Positions 56,295 through 64,000 of a stretch of DNA of 64,000 nucleotides are shown in pieces. Origin of the DNA: Shinella sp032095155 (GTDB taxonomy: Bacteria; Pseudomonadota; Alphaproteobacteria; Rhizobiales; Rhizobiaceae); contig NZ_JBLZPK010000011.1 of NCBI RefSeq assembly GCF_049199905.1, forward strand, positions 124,001 through 188,000, in the 5' to 3' direction. Position 1 is the stretch's first letter. Every line of letters starts with the position of its first letter. The translations under genes were made by a program, and so were the position numbers. The notes under the pieces are model-generated. The model was not told the origin of the DNA and ran no database searches. It worked only from the letters and a program-made list of their open reading frames with translations.

Positions 56295-56710
56295 CTGCAT
56301 TCCTATGTCAGCTTCCATTCAAACCGATACTCGCTCCGAGGACAGAGGATCGGCTGCCGCAATGAAAAAAATTGCCCAGCAGGGTTTATGGGGCTGAGCC
56401 ACAAGCTTCAATGCATTTATGCTGGAGATCGACCAGTCGAGAGACACGGGGGGCGATCGGGTGGGCGGTTTGATGGCCGCATTAGGCAATGGGTCTCCTG
56501 GCGCAGAAGGGCCATAAGTAGTCATTGGATGCTCGCACTCTGTGAAACCTCTGATGAAAACATTTGATGGAAGCGATAGACGCGGCGAGATGGATTTGAC
56601 AGGTTGGTAGCAATATCGTCGCTCCGCTCAGATCGATCAAGTTTTTCCAACGCGCCGGGCGCTTCCGGTTGTCCTACAGTCGGTCAGTCGGTCAGTCGAA
56701 AAGGTTCTTG
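56295..56710. other. Intergenic region without recognised genes
   Basis: About 400 bases between a minus-strand unknown and the acetyltransferase gene. Nothing convincing is seen. It should contain both promoters. Confidence 0.4.
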
Positions 56711-57343
56711 ATGTCGCTCCTCAATGCGGACGTAATCCACCCAATCACCCTGCCTGACGGCAGGGTGTATACGGACACAGTTTACCTGAAGAACGTCATC
56801 GACCACCCGCGGATCGAAGTCGGCGACTTCAGCTACTTTACGCATTCTGGAGCACTGCAAGAAACGGCCCAGATGCTGGCCCCCTATCTCGGCCACGGAT
56901 GTCGCGAGCGACTGGTGATCGGTAAATTTGTGCAAATTGCTCGGGGAAGCTATTTCATAACCAGTTCAGCCAATCATCCGATGACTGGTTTCACAACATA
57001 TCCATTTCGGGTCTTCCAGCCCGAGACTTTTGGCTACAAAGACCTGCCTGTCAGAGATACGGTGGTCGGCCATGACGTTTGGATCGGCCACAACGCGGCA
57101 ATCATGCCCGGCGTGCGTATTGGTGCGGGTGCGATCGTGGCCGCAGCCTCGGTCGTCGCTCGCGATGTCCCACCTTATGCCGTGGTTGGCGGCAATCCGG
57201 CGGCCGTCATCAGGATGCGTTATCCCGCCGAGGTGATAAACGACCTTCTCGATATTGCCTGGTGGGATTGGTCGATCGAGAAGATCGAAGCCAATTTGAC
57301 ATCCTTGAGCAATGGTGACTTGGCCGCTCTCAAAATCGCCTAG
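56711..57343 (+). CDS. Hexapeptide-repeat acetyltransferase (CatB/Vat-like)
   Basis: A 210-residue left-handed beta-helix transferase. The imperfect hexapeptides are visible in GHGCRERLVIGKFVQIARGSYFI and VVGHDVWIGHNAAIMPGVRIGAGAIVAAASVVARDVPPYAVVGGNPAAVIRMRYP. The family (xenobiotic acetyltransferases) moves an acetyl group from acetyl-CoA to hydroxyls of antibiotics such as chloramphenicol and streptogramins; natural substrates vary. Start ATG 56711 has AAAGG upstream; the frame reaches 56669 (TTG) but that start lacks support. It stands alone. Resistance function is possible but unproved. Confidence 0.85.
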   Translation: MSLLNADVIHPITLPDGRVYTDTVYLKNVIDHPRIEVGDFSYFTHSGALQETAQMLAPYLGHGCRERLVIGKFVQIARGSYFITSSANHPMTGFTTYPFRVFQPETFGYKDLPVRDTVVGHDVWIGHNAAIMPGVRIGAGAIVAAASVVARDVPPYAVVGGNPAAVIRMRYPAEVINDLLDIAWWDWSIEKIEANLTSLSNGDLAALKIA

Positions 57344-57615
57344 CCTGGGATTACCGCCTCGCCACGTCTGCTTCGGGCCGACAACTGATGCCGGCAAATT
57401 GCGGCGGCAAGGCCGCTTTCGTCTCTTGCGTTCGGGAAGCAGTCAGACTGCAGACGGTCCCTTGTCAGCCGTTCGCGGAGGACAAGGGGCCGCACGCCGC
57501 TGAGCAATTTCAGTGTGTTAGATCTAATCAAACGAGTGGGGCGAGCGTTCGAATCCAATCAGGAGCTTTACATTTGCTCTCAGTTGAAGTCGCCCTCACG
57601 CCAGCGCCGCGCCTT

Positions 57616-58398
57616 TTACGATTCACCAGTCGACGGATTTCTGCCCGCGCTGGATTTGCGGAACGCGTCCTCAACGATCTCAAGCGTCAATGCGAAATGC
57701 TTGTAGGCCGTCTGATAGGCTCTCTCTCGATCCTGCGCGACAATGCTCTCTACGAGGTCCGTATGTTCCGCACGCGCGCGTTGTAGATATTGGGAAGGGT
57801 AGGGCTCTGCGCCGAAGCCCATCGTGGCCCTTGAACTAAGTTGAGCGGCTAAGGCGGCGAGCTGATCATTACCTGCCATAGTGGTGATTTGCTGGTGCAG
57901 AGCGACATCCACTTGGCGCGCCTTGGCAGGATCGTCGGTGGCGAGAAACTCCACAAGAATTTGTGTGAGTTTCCGCGCCTGCTCGGACGAGCGCCTCTCT
58001 GCTGCAGTCCGGGCCTCCAATGCGGCGACCAGGCAACGGAAATCGACGAATTCCCTCAACCGAGGTATTTCCGCCTCGAGCATCCTTTGTGTTGACTGCG
58101 TTGCGACTTGCTCGACATCAACATTCGCGACGAAAGTGCCGCCTCCGCGCCCTCGCTTTGAACACAGCAGTCCACGTTTTCTAACGATTTCCAACGCTCC
58201 ACGCACCGTGACCCGGCTGACGCCCTGCCACTCCGACAACTCCCGTTCCGAAGGCAGTTGCTCGCCCGGCGAGTACGCGCCGATCGCGATCGCGGTAATT
58301 ATGCGTTCCGCAAGCTCACCCCGAGCCGTGCTAACATTCAAGCCGCCGGCAGCCTGGAAAAAATCCTGGCTCTTCTCGCTAGCTTCATCATCCGACAT
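57616..58398 (-). CDS. FadR/GntR-family transcriptional regulator
   Basis: A 260-residue regulator. The N-terminal winged HTH (ELAERIITAIAIGAYSPGEQLPSERELSEWQGVSRVTVRGALEIVRKRGLLCSKRGRGGGTFV) and the helical FCD effector domain (PRLREFVDFRCLVAALEARTAAERRSSEQARKLTQIL... AEHTDLVESIVAQDRERAYQTAYKHFALTLEIV) are typical. FCD proteins bind carboxylic or amino-acid-derived ligands. It is on the same strand as the permease and hydrolase upstream and probably regulates them. Confidence 0.9.
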   Translation of the reverse strand: MSDDEASEKSQDFFQAAGGLNVSTARGELAERIITAIAIGAYSPGEQLPSERELSEWQGVSRVTVRGALEIVRKRGLLCSKRGRGGGTFVANVDVEQVATQSTQRMLEAEIPRLREFVDFRCLVAALEARTAAERRSSEQARKLTQILVEFLATDDPAKARQVDVALHQQITTMAGNDQLAALAAQLSSRATMGFGAEPYPSQYLQRARAEHTDLVESIVAQDRERAYQTAYKHFALTLEIVEDAFRKSSAGRNPSTGES

Positions 58399-58564
58399 CG
58401 AGGAGGAGTGCCTTTCAAAAATAGGTCATGCGCGGCTAGCATATTACTGTCAGAAAATTGCTTTCCAATCCCCTACACGAAGCGCCCTCGGCTCAAGGCA
58501 GCCCGGACCATTTGCAGTGCCAGGAGCGACCCGGCACCGCCTGCCCGACTTTCAGTCTTATGAT

Positions 58565-59956
58565 TTAAGCTCGAACCTCCTCGACGCTATCGAGTCGGCC
58601 GGCAATATGCAGTACGAGTGCGACCGCTACGCCGATACACATCCAGACACCGCCTAGGATTTGCGCGTTGGCGTCGGCATGCCAAAGAGCGTAGGCGAGA
58701 ATGATTGTACCGATAACCGGAGAGAGCCAGTGAAGGAACAGCCTGGGGCTTCGGTCGATGAAACCAAATCGGTAGAGAACAGCGATGTTAAGCAGAATAT
58801 AGGCTGTGAGGGCGCCAAACGTCACGAGTGTTGTCAGCAGGCCTTGATGTTCTGCACCGAAGATGCCGATTGCAAGCGAGAGCGCTGCAATGAGGAGCGT
58901 TGCGTTGCGGGGTACGTTATTCTTTTGGCTGACGACGGCAAGCACAGCGGGTAGCTGGCGGTCGCGCGCCATACTGAAGATAAGACGGGACGATGTTGCC
59001 ATTGATGCAATTGAATTGGCGAAGATCGCAATCAGCGCGGATGTCAGCGTGACAATAATGCGAAGCCAGTCGCCGCCGACCTGCCCAGCGATGGTATAGA
59101 ACGCGTTATTTGTCGCATCGCCTTCGGGGAAAACGGTGCCCGGTGCGACATAGAGCGAGGCAAGATAGACCTGCAGCATGAACATCATCGTCACGGCCAC
59201 AAGCACGATCATTGTCGCTTTCGAAACGGTTTCGCCACCGCCTTTGGCCTCTTCGTTGAGGGTCGATATCGCATCAAACCCCACGAAACTAAGTGCTGCG
59301 ATCGGAATAGCGGCGAAAACAATGGACCAGGAGAACACATCGCTGTTGAAGAACGGGGTCAGCGATAGCGAAACTGTTCCGTTAACCAGGTCGATCCCCA
59401 CGGCGCTTACAAAGATTGCGACGACGATCAGCTGAATGCAGAGAAAGAGCTTGTTCATCGTAGCTGTGACGGTGATGCCGCCGAGGTTTATAAAGGCGGC
59501 AAGCGCGACGAAGATTCCAACCCAAAGCCAGGCGGGCACATCCGGCCAAAGTCCGGTCATCGCGCTTGCGGCGAATACCGACAGCAGCGCAGGCAGCAGC
59601 AGATAATCCAGGAGGATCGCCCAGCCCGCCAGATATCCGACGTAGCTGTTGATGCCGAAGCGCACGTAGGAATAGACGGAACCGGCGACCGGATAGCGCT
59701 TAGCCATCTCCTTATAGCAGAGCGCACTGAACAGCATGGCTATCGCTGCGACCACATAGACGAGGGCAGTCATGCCGGAGGAGAAGTTCGAGGTGAAGCC
59801 GAAGACGGCCACCGGGGCCATCGGGACCATATAGATCAAACCGTAGATAACAACGTCGGCAAGCGACATTGTTCGCTTGAGCTCCTGATGATAGCCAAGG
59901 GATTCGAGTGTGTTTGCCGAAGCCGATGGCTCGGTATTTCCTTCCAGTACCTGCAT
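58565..59956 (-). CDS. APC-family amino-acid/polyamine permease
   Basis: A 463-residue inner-membrane permease with about 12 hydrophobic segments. The N-terminus (VVIYGLIYMVPMAPVAVFGFTS, with the conserved G-x-I/V motif of TM1) and ALSFVGFDAISTLNEEAKGGGETVSKATMIVL (family motif in TM6-7 region) are typical of APC amino-acid transporters. Imports amino acids or amines by proton or sodium symport or exchange. Its ATG is 43 bases downstream of nothing but a leader, and the stop is 27 bases before the next minus-strand gene end; it precedes the GntR gene in transcription order. Confidence 0.93.
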   Translation of the reverse strand: MQVLEGNTEPSASANTLESLGYHQELKRTMSLADVVIYGLIYMVPMAPVAVFGFTSNFSSGMTALVYVVAAIAMLFSALCYKEMAKRYPVAGSVYSYVRFGINSYVGYLAGWAILLDYLLLPALLSVFAASAMTGLWPDVPAWLWVGIFVALAAFINLGGITVTATMNKLFLCIQLIVVAIFVSAVGIDLVNGTVSLSLTPFFNSDVFSWSIVFAAIPIAALSFVGFDAISTLNEEAKGGGETVSKATMIVLVAVTMMFMLQVYLASLYVAPGTVFPEGDATNNAFYTIAGQVGGDWLRIIVTLTSALIAIFANSIASMATSSRLIFSMARDRQLPAVLAVVSQKNNVPRNATLLIAALSLAIGIFGAEHQGLLTTLVTFGALTAYILLNIAVLYRFGFIDRSPRLFLHWLSPVIGTIILAYALWHADANAQILGGVWMCIGVAVALVLHIAGRLDSVEEVRA

Positions 59957-59983
59957 TGCTGTATTCCCCTTTTTTGGATGAGC

Positions 59984-60913
59984 TTAGGCTTTGATGCCGT
60001 CGTGTTTTTTTAGGAAGTCGCTCACGACCTGGAAGAACTCGACGGGTGTTTCCAGATGCGGCGTATGGCTCGCGCCACGGAAGACATGGTGCTCGACGGA
60101 CGGTATGTGCCTGACGAACGGCTCCCAGGATATCGGGGTCGCTTCGTCGAATTCTCCTGCAAGCACGAGGCAGGGTACTGCTATCTGCGGCAGCCTTTCG
60201 ACGACAGACCAGTTTCTGAGTGTTCCGACTGCAGAGAACTCGCTGGGGCCGACCATAGTGTGATAAACGGTCGGATCATCCGCCAACCGCGCGAAGCTGT
60301 TTTGCAACACCTCCGGATAGGGCTGCAACCGGCACAGGTGGCGCCGGTAGAATTCCGCCACGGCCAATTGGTAGGCTTCGGAATCCGTCGTTCCGGCTAC
60401 CTCGTGCTCGCGGATAGTCGCCTGAACCGCCGGTGGGAGTTGCGACAAAAGTTGTTTCGTTCCCTGCGTCCATAGGGGCATGGACGCAGGGGAGTCGGCG
60501 ATGATCATGCTGCACACCCCCTCTGGATGACGCAGAACATATTCCGGGCCGAGCATGCCTCCCCAGGATTGCCCCAGCAGATGATATCCCCTTGTGAAGC
60601 CGAGGTGATCGACCAGGTTCTTCAACTCAGCGATGAAAAGATCGACGCTCCAGAAGTCCGCAGGAGCATCGGGCAAGTGGCTGCTTCGCCCGCATCCTAT
60701 CTGGTCATAGTGGATGACGGCGCGCTGATCGTCGCAAAAAGAAACCATGGGCAGACAGTAGTCGTGCGGTATCCCTGGTCCACCATGGAGAATGATCAAA
60801 GGGGGCCGCTCACACATGCCGGAGCGCGGCGTGGTCACCCGCGCCCAGGTCGTTTGGTCACGAAATGGAATCAGATGTTGCGTGACGCTGTAGCGGGTAG
60901 TCGTTGTGTCCAA
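59984..60913 (-). CDS. Proline-iminopeptidase-like alpha/beta hydrolase
   Basis: A 309-residue alpha/beta-hydrolase of the prolyl iminopeptidase (S33) type. Oxyanion motif LIILHGGPGIPHDY, nucleophile elbow HLLGQSWGGMLGPEY, Asp in VLAGEFDEATP and His in FRGASHTPHLE complete the catalytic triad. It removes N-terminal Pro or cuts small amides or esters. It is first in a minus-strand set with the APC permease and GntR regulator (27 bases to the permease). Its promoter region carries the repeats at 60954-61003. Confidence 0.92.
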   Translation of the reverse strand: MDTTTTRYSVTQHLIPFRDQTTWARVTTPRSGMCERPPLIILHGGPGIPHDYCLPMVSFCDDQRAVIHYDQIGCGRSSHLPDAPADFWSVDLFIAELKNLVDHLGFTRGYHLLGQSWGGMLGPEYVLRHPEGVCSMIIADSPASMPLWTQGTKQLLSQLPPAVQATIREHEVAGTTDSEAYQLAVAEFYRRHLCRLQPYPEVLQNSFARLADDPTVYHTMVGPSEFSAVGTLRNWSVVERLPQIAVPCLVLAGEFDEATPISWEPFVRHIPSVEHHVFRGASHTPHLETPVEFFQVVSDFLKKHDGIKA

Positions 60914-61546
60914 GGTCGTCCCCTTCTTATTTTGGTTGTGCCAATGTGTTTTAAAGGTATCTCGGCAATACCTTACACATAAAAGGCATCATGTTAATAC
61001 CTTTTTTGCGCTGCGCTTGTGCGATGCTAGCGAGCAGAGGTGCTAGTGAAGAAGTGAGTTAGCATGAGCTAGACGATACGCACAAACCCAACTAGCCTGG
61101 TCTAGCAAAATTATAATAACGAAATCAATTAGTTAACTAAGAATTCCATTCAAGCGTGGTCCGAATCGCGGTGTCACCACGGAATCTGGTTCACTCTTGG
61201 GAAGCAGTCTCCCTGCCTTACGCGAAACAGACTTTATCGCCGATGTTTTGTGGGCATCTTTCCAAATAAGCCGCTCGGTTCCAAACTGAGTGGATGAGGT
61301 TTTTATCGACGCCGCCTGATACGAGGGATAGCCGAACGGGCGCTGATCGCACGCTTGGCCATGAACTTCGATGCGATAGCTGCAGAACGTATCTAGCGTA
61401 CTGCGTCTTTCCGTAGAGGGTGAACTGAATAAGGTAGGGGCAGCCAACCACGTTGATGGGCCGGAGGGGGCCGCTGCCGATGTCCGAGCGCTATGGGCCG
61501 GCCTTCAAGACGCTTGGGGGACAGGGGCTATGTGTGCCTTGGCTAA
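60914..61546. other. Intergenic region upstream of the hydrolase operon
   Basis: About 630 bases. The left part holds AAGGTAT-type repeats (60954-61003). The rest has frames with no ribosome site. The sequence ACGAAATCAATTAGTTAACTAAG near 61118 is A+T-rich and may mark an integration or promoter zone. No gene recognised. Confidence 0.45.
60954..61003. promoter_or_regulatory. AAGGTAT inverted repeat with a third half-site
   Basis: AAGGTAT (60954-60960) and ATACCTT (60968-60974) form a perfect inverted repeat with a 7-base spacer; a further ATACCTT lies at 60997-61003. It is 40-90 bases upstream of the minus-strand hydrolase gene, placing it in the promoter. FadR/GntR regulators bind short inverted repeats of this kind, and one is encoded at the end of the same set. 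Confidence 0.55.
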
Positions 61547-61966
61547 CCTGCCTTTGCCCGCGCCGTCTGCCTTGCCCCTGCCGAGGGTATCGGCGCGGCC
61601 CTGCGCACCGCCGGTGTGATCGTCCGCCGCGCTGAGACGCTTCGCACCGCCGCGCTAAACGTCTGGACGAAAGGTGCCGGCGTGATCGTGCAGGTCCTGC
61701 TTGATTATCACGGCGTGGCGGCCTCGGCCCCTGGCAGCAATCTCTCACGCTGGTCGACGACCCGGCTGCTCGACCGGCTGGAGGGATTTGGCGCCGTGCA
61801 GGAACTGTCCAGGCGTAGCGCGTTCCGGATCCATGGGCTAAGACGATGGCTAAACCCGACGAGAGCGGCACGCGGCGAATCCGCAGATCGACATCGGAGG
61901 ACGAAGTCCTCTTTGATCGGGAGTGGCGGTTATTCCGATAGGCTTGCGCTGGCGCCAATTGATTAG
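61547..61966 (+). pseudogene. Degraded DUF1403-like protein relic
   Basis: An open stretch reading LAPAEGIGAALRTAGVIVRRAETLRTAALNVWTKGAGVIVQVLLDYHGVAASAP..., then TTRLLDRLEGFGAVQELSRRSAFRIHGL. The last part recalls the C-terminus of DUF1403 proteins found on rhizobial plasmids. There is no plausible start and the upstream reading frame is interrupted by a stop at 61544, so a gene remnant is likely. Identification is tentative. Confidence 0.35.
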
Positions 61967-62208
61967 CAACAGCCTATTCAAAGCCGTTTACCGTCGGCGT
62001 CGAAAGGGACCTCGACACTCTGAGAAATCCGATCATCTCACCGTGGTTACGTGGAAAACGGGAAGGTCAGATCACACGCTTGAAGCCCATCAAACGCCAG
62101 ACGAATGGAAGAGGAAAGCTCGATCTCCTGCTTGCGCGATTGATGGGTGCTCCGTAGGAGCGGCGGATCAGCGAATGTGCGTGACAGCCCAATTGTGTGC
62201 CCTGGTTC

Positions 62209-63180
62209 CTACCTCGGCAGTACGGTGCCGATACCCCGTTGTCGTGCTCGAGTCAAAATGAGTTTGGTCAAGGCGAGATCGGCTAGAGCAAAACCGCGGA
62301 AGCAGAATAGCGAGCGGTGAGAGCGTGCATTGGAGCTTGGGGTCTCGGTTGATATTTCCGCAAGATCGGCGTCAAATCGAGCGGTAGTAACGGGCCGACC
62401 ATCGGCGCCCATCGGCGCCGAACCTTGGGAAAGACTGTCTGTCACCAGACGATCAAATGCGGGAAGACTTTCCGGCAGCCAACTGCGCCCGACATCTACA
62501 GCCGAGACAAAGCTGGACGCGGGCAAGAGCCGTGCATCCAAAAAAGGAACAAGCCCCGCCGTCGCGGGCACCATGGAAATAACGATATCGGAACGTCCAA
62601 TCAAATCGTCCGCATCTGTCACTGAGGAAGCACGAAGGCCTCGAGCCTGTGCGGCCTCCACGAGACGTAAAGCGGAAGAGCGACTCCTGCTGAAGGCCAG
62701 GAGGTTGCGCAATCCGGGAAATAGGCACTGAAAGGCGGACAGATGGGCAAATGCCTGTTCTCCGCAGCCGATCATTCCGATTGTCTCAGGGGCTTTTGGC
62801 GCCATGTGGGCGGCTGCCGTTGCTGACATGGCAGCGGTTCTGATCAAGGTAATCTCGTCACCATCCATCAACGCAACCGGCTCGCCCGTACCCAAGTCAC
62901 TGACGATAACGATACCCTGGATTCCACGCGCAACGCTTCCCGCGGGAACAGGCGCCACGGTAACCCATTTCACCGCAGCGATCCGATCGGTGTGCGATGC
63001 CGCCGACATCGATTGGAAGGCGCGCCCGGGTCCAATGTCGATTGACACTTTTGGCATGGACAAGTTCAAGCCCGCGGCGTGATCGCGAAAAGCAGCAAGC
63101 ACAACCATTCGCGCTTCTTCCGGCGTGATTGCCAGGTCACGTACCTGCTCACGCGAAAGGTAAATTATAGTCGCGCTCAT
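62209..63180 (-). CDS. Ornithine cyclodeaminase/mu-crystallin family protein
   Basis: A 323-residue NAD(P)-binding enzyme. Conserved blocks: LSREQVRDLAITPEEARMVVLAAFRDHAAG, VKWVTVAPVPAGSVARGIQGIVIVSDLGTGEPVALMDGDEITLIRTAAMSATAAAHMAPK (substrate residue R in LIRTAA) and GMIGCGEQAFAHLSAF (Rossmann G-x-G-x-x-x). The family converts ornithine to proline, or reduces imino acids and oxidises amino acids. Beside an aminotransferase and the prolyl-iminopeptidase-like operon, an amino-acid or imino-acid substrate is likely. A C-terminal relic of the same family is at 43690. Confidence 0.9.
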   Translation of the reverse strand: MSATIIYLSREQVRDLAITPEEARMVVLAAFRDHAAGLNLSMPKVSIDIGPGRAFQSMSAASHTDRIAAVKWVTVAPVPAGSVARGIQGIVIVSDLGTGEPVALMDGDEITLIRTAAMSATAAAHMAPKAPETIGMIGCGEQAFAHLSAFQCLFPGLRNLLAFSRSRSSALRLVEAAQARGLRASSVTDADDLIGRSDIVISMVPATAGLVPFLDARLLPASSFVSAVDVGRSWLPESLPAFDRLVTDSLSQGSAPMGADGRPVTTARFDADLAEISTETPSSNARSHRSLFCFRGFALADLALTKLILTRARQRGIGTVLPR

Positions 63181-63331
63181 TCATCAAGCCTTTGCAATGA
63201 AGCGAGAGGTGTTGACATAAGGATGCGGCAGTCCGAGACGCGCGTCGGCGTTCACTGTACACACCGAGCTTGCAAACTCCCGTCTACGGGGCTTTACGCC
63301 ACCGGTCAGCCGATAGACGGGAGCTCCTATG

Positions 63332-64000
63332 CTACTCGATCTCCGAGACCGCCTTCAGCATTGTGCCGAGACCATGTTCGATCGTGGCGCTGTCTGTCGC
63401 GAACGATATTCTCACGGTGCCGGGCGCGCCGAAAACTGAGCCCGGCACAGCAGCGACATGCCGATCTTTCAGAAGCCATTCGCAGAATGCAGCATCCGGG
63501 GCTTCGTGATCGCCGAATTGCTTGCTCCCGCGCAGAACCGCCGCCATATCCAACAAAGCATAGAATGCTCCGTCGGGTCGCTGCAGGTTCACCAGCGGGT
63601 GACTGTCGACCATATCCACGATCAGATCGCGGCGCTGCCGATAGGCATCGACCATGTAATCGATCGACGTGCGAGGGCCTGACAAGGCTGCAACAGCGGC
63701 AGCCTGGCTGACGGAGCTTGGCCCCAGCGTGGTCTGAGCCTGGAGGTTGGCCATCGCTTCGATAAGATCTTTCGGCCCCGAGCCGAATCCGAGGCGCCAT
63801 CCGGTCATGGCGTACGCCTTGGAAACACCATTCACAGTTAAAACTCTGTCGGCGAGGTCGGGGCAAGCGGACAGTAACGATTTCGGTCGCTCCGCGGTGT
63901 AATGGAGGTGCTCGTATATCTCGTCCGACAAAATGAAAACGTCCGGAAAATTCCTTAGTACACCGCCCAGAGCTTCCAGTTCGGACTCTGAATAGATCAC
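63332..64000 (-). CDS. PLP-dependent aminotransferase (class I/II), 3' part, truncated by window edge
   Basis: The C-terminal 222 residues of an aspartate-aminotransferase-like enzyme; the N-terminus lies beyond base 64000. PLP Lys is in VNGVSKAYAMTGWRLGF, and substrate-carboxylate Arg in PGTVRISFATD. Upstream ILSDEIYEHLHY corresponds to the cofactor Asp/Tyr region. It transfers amino groups between an amino acid and a 2-oxoacid. It lies 150 bases upstream of the ornithine cyclodeaminase-like gene on the same strand, likely the same operon. Confidence 0.93.
   Translation of the reverse strand: MIYSESELEALGGVLRNFPDVFILSDEIYEHLHYTAERPKSLLSACPDLADRVLTVNGVSKAYAMTGWRLGFGSGPKDLIEAMANLQAQTTLGPSSVSQAAAVAALSGPRTSIDYMVDAYRQRRDLIVDMVDSHPLVNLQRPDGAFYALLDMAAVLRGSKQFGDHEAPDAAFCEWLLKDRHVAAVPGSVFGAPGTVRISFATDSATIEHGLGTMLKAVSEIE

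Overview
The window looks like part of a plasmid (or plasmid-derived replicon) from a Rhizobiales alphaproteobacterium of the Rhizobium/Agrobacterium/Ochrobactrum kind. The evidence is a complete repABC replication-partition cassette with an antisense RNA promoter between repB and repC, a DUF736 gene, a gene of the 'RHE_PE00001' rhizobial plasmid family beside a tyrosine recombinase, and a VirD2-like mobilisation region. Bases 11-130 are unknown (N), so the left end is an assembly junction.

Layout. (1) 0.2-16.8 kb is plasmid backbone: DUF736, repA-repB-(ctRNA)-repC, small plasmid genes, a ParA-like/ribbon-helix-helix pair on the minus strand, a repeat-rich intergenic region with a T-DNA-border-like nic sequence, mobC and a large relaxase, then small unknown genes, a GyrI-like protein, an integrase and the RHE_PE00001-family gene. 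Octamers GGGNAGGG occur here on the plus strand only. (2) 16.8-42.7 kb is a dense defence island. It holds a histidine-kinase-like GHKL protein followed in frame, after a single TGA, by a receiver-like protein; an AbiEii/AbiEi toxin-antitoxin pair with striking operator repeats; a MORC/MutL-type restriction system of the MZA kind (Vsr, C5-cytosine methyltransferase, MutL-like ATPase, Z1 ATPase, DUF4420-like nuclease, AIPR protein) extended by a second PD-(D/E)XK-like protein and a HEPN RNase-like protein; an apparently unnamed two-gene unit (HTH-like protein plus a pentapeptide/ATPase/cold-shock-domain fusion); an IS6-family relic; and two translationally coupled DUF262 proteins. (3) 42.8-44.5 kb is a junction scarred by an 841-bp IS5-family element and fragments of GMC oxidoreductase, ornithine cyclodeaminase and aldehyde dehydrogenase genes. 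(4) 44.6-55.1 kb is a catabolic cluster: RraA-like and VOC genes, a four-gene polyamine-type ABC transporter, an IclR regulator, a second VOC protein, ThuA-like, GMC oxidoreductase and a beta-lactamase-fold serine hydrolase. (5) 55.1-64 kb has an IS630 relic, an unknown gene, an acetyltransferase, and a minus-strand set for amino-acid or peptide-like substrates (FadR/GntR regulator, APC permease, proline-iminopeptidase-like hydrolase, ornithine cyclodeaminase family protein, PLP aminotransferase cut by the window edge).

How the parts fit. The backbone keeps and mobilises the replicon; the predicted oriT lies between the ParA/RHH pair and mobC-relaxase, an arrangement reminiscent of virC1-virC2 and virD2 around a border. 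The defence genes are tightly packed, with overlapping start and stop codons and many TTG/GTG starts, suggesting co-translated complexes. The two catabolic blocks each pair a transporter with a regulator and hydrolytic or oxidative enzymes; their substrates cannot be read from sequence. Functions are assigned from recognisable motifs and family knowledge by reading alone; no database search was run.
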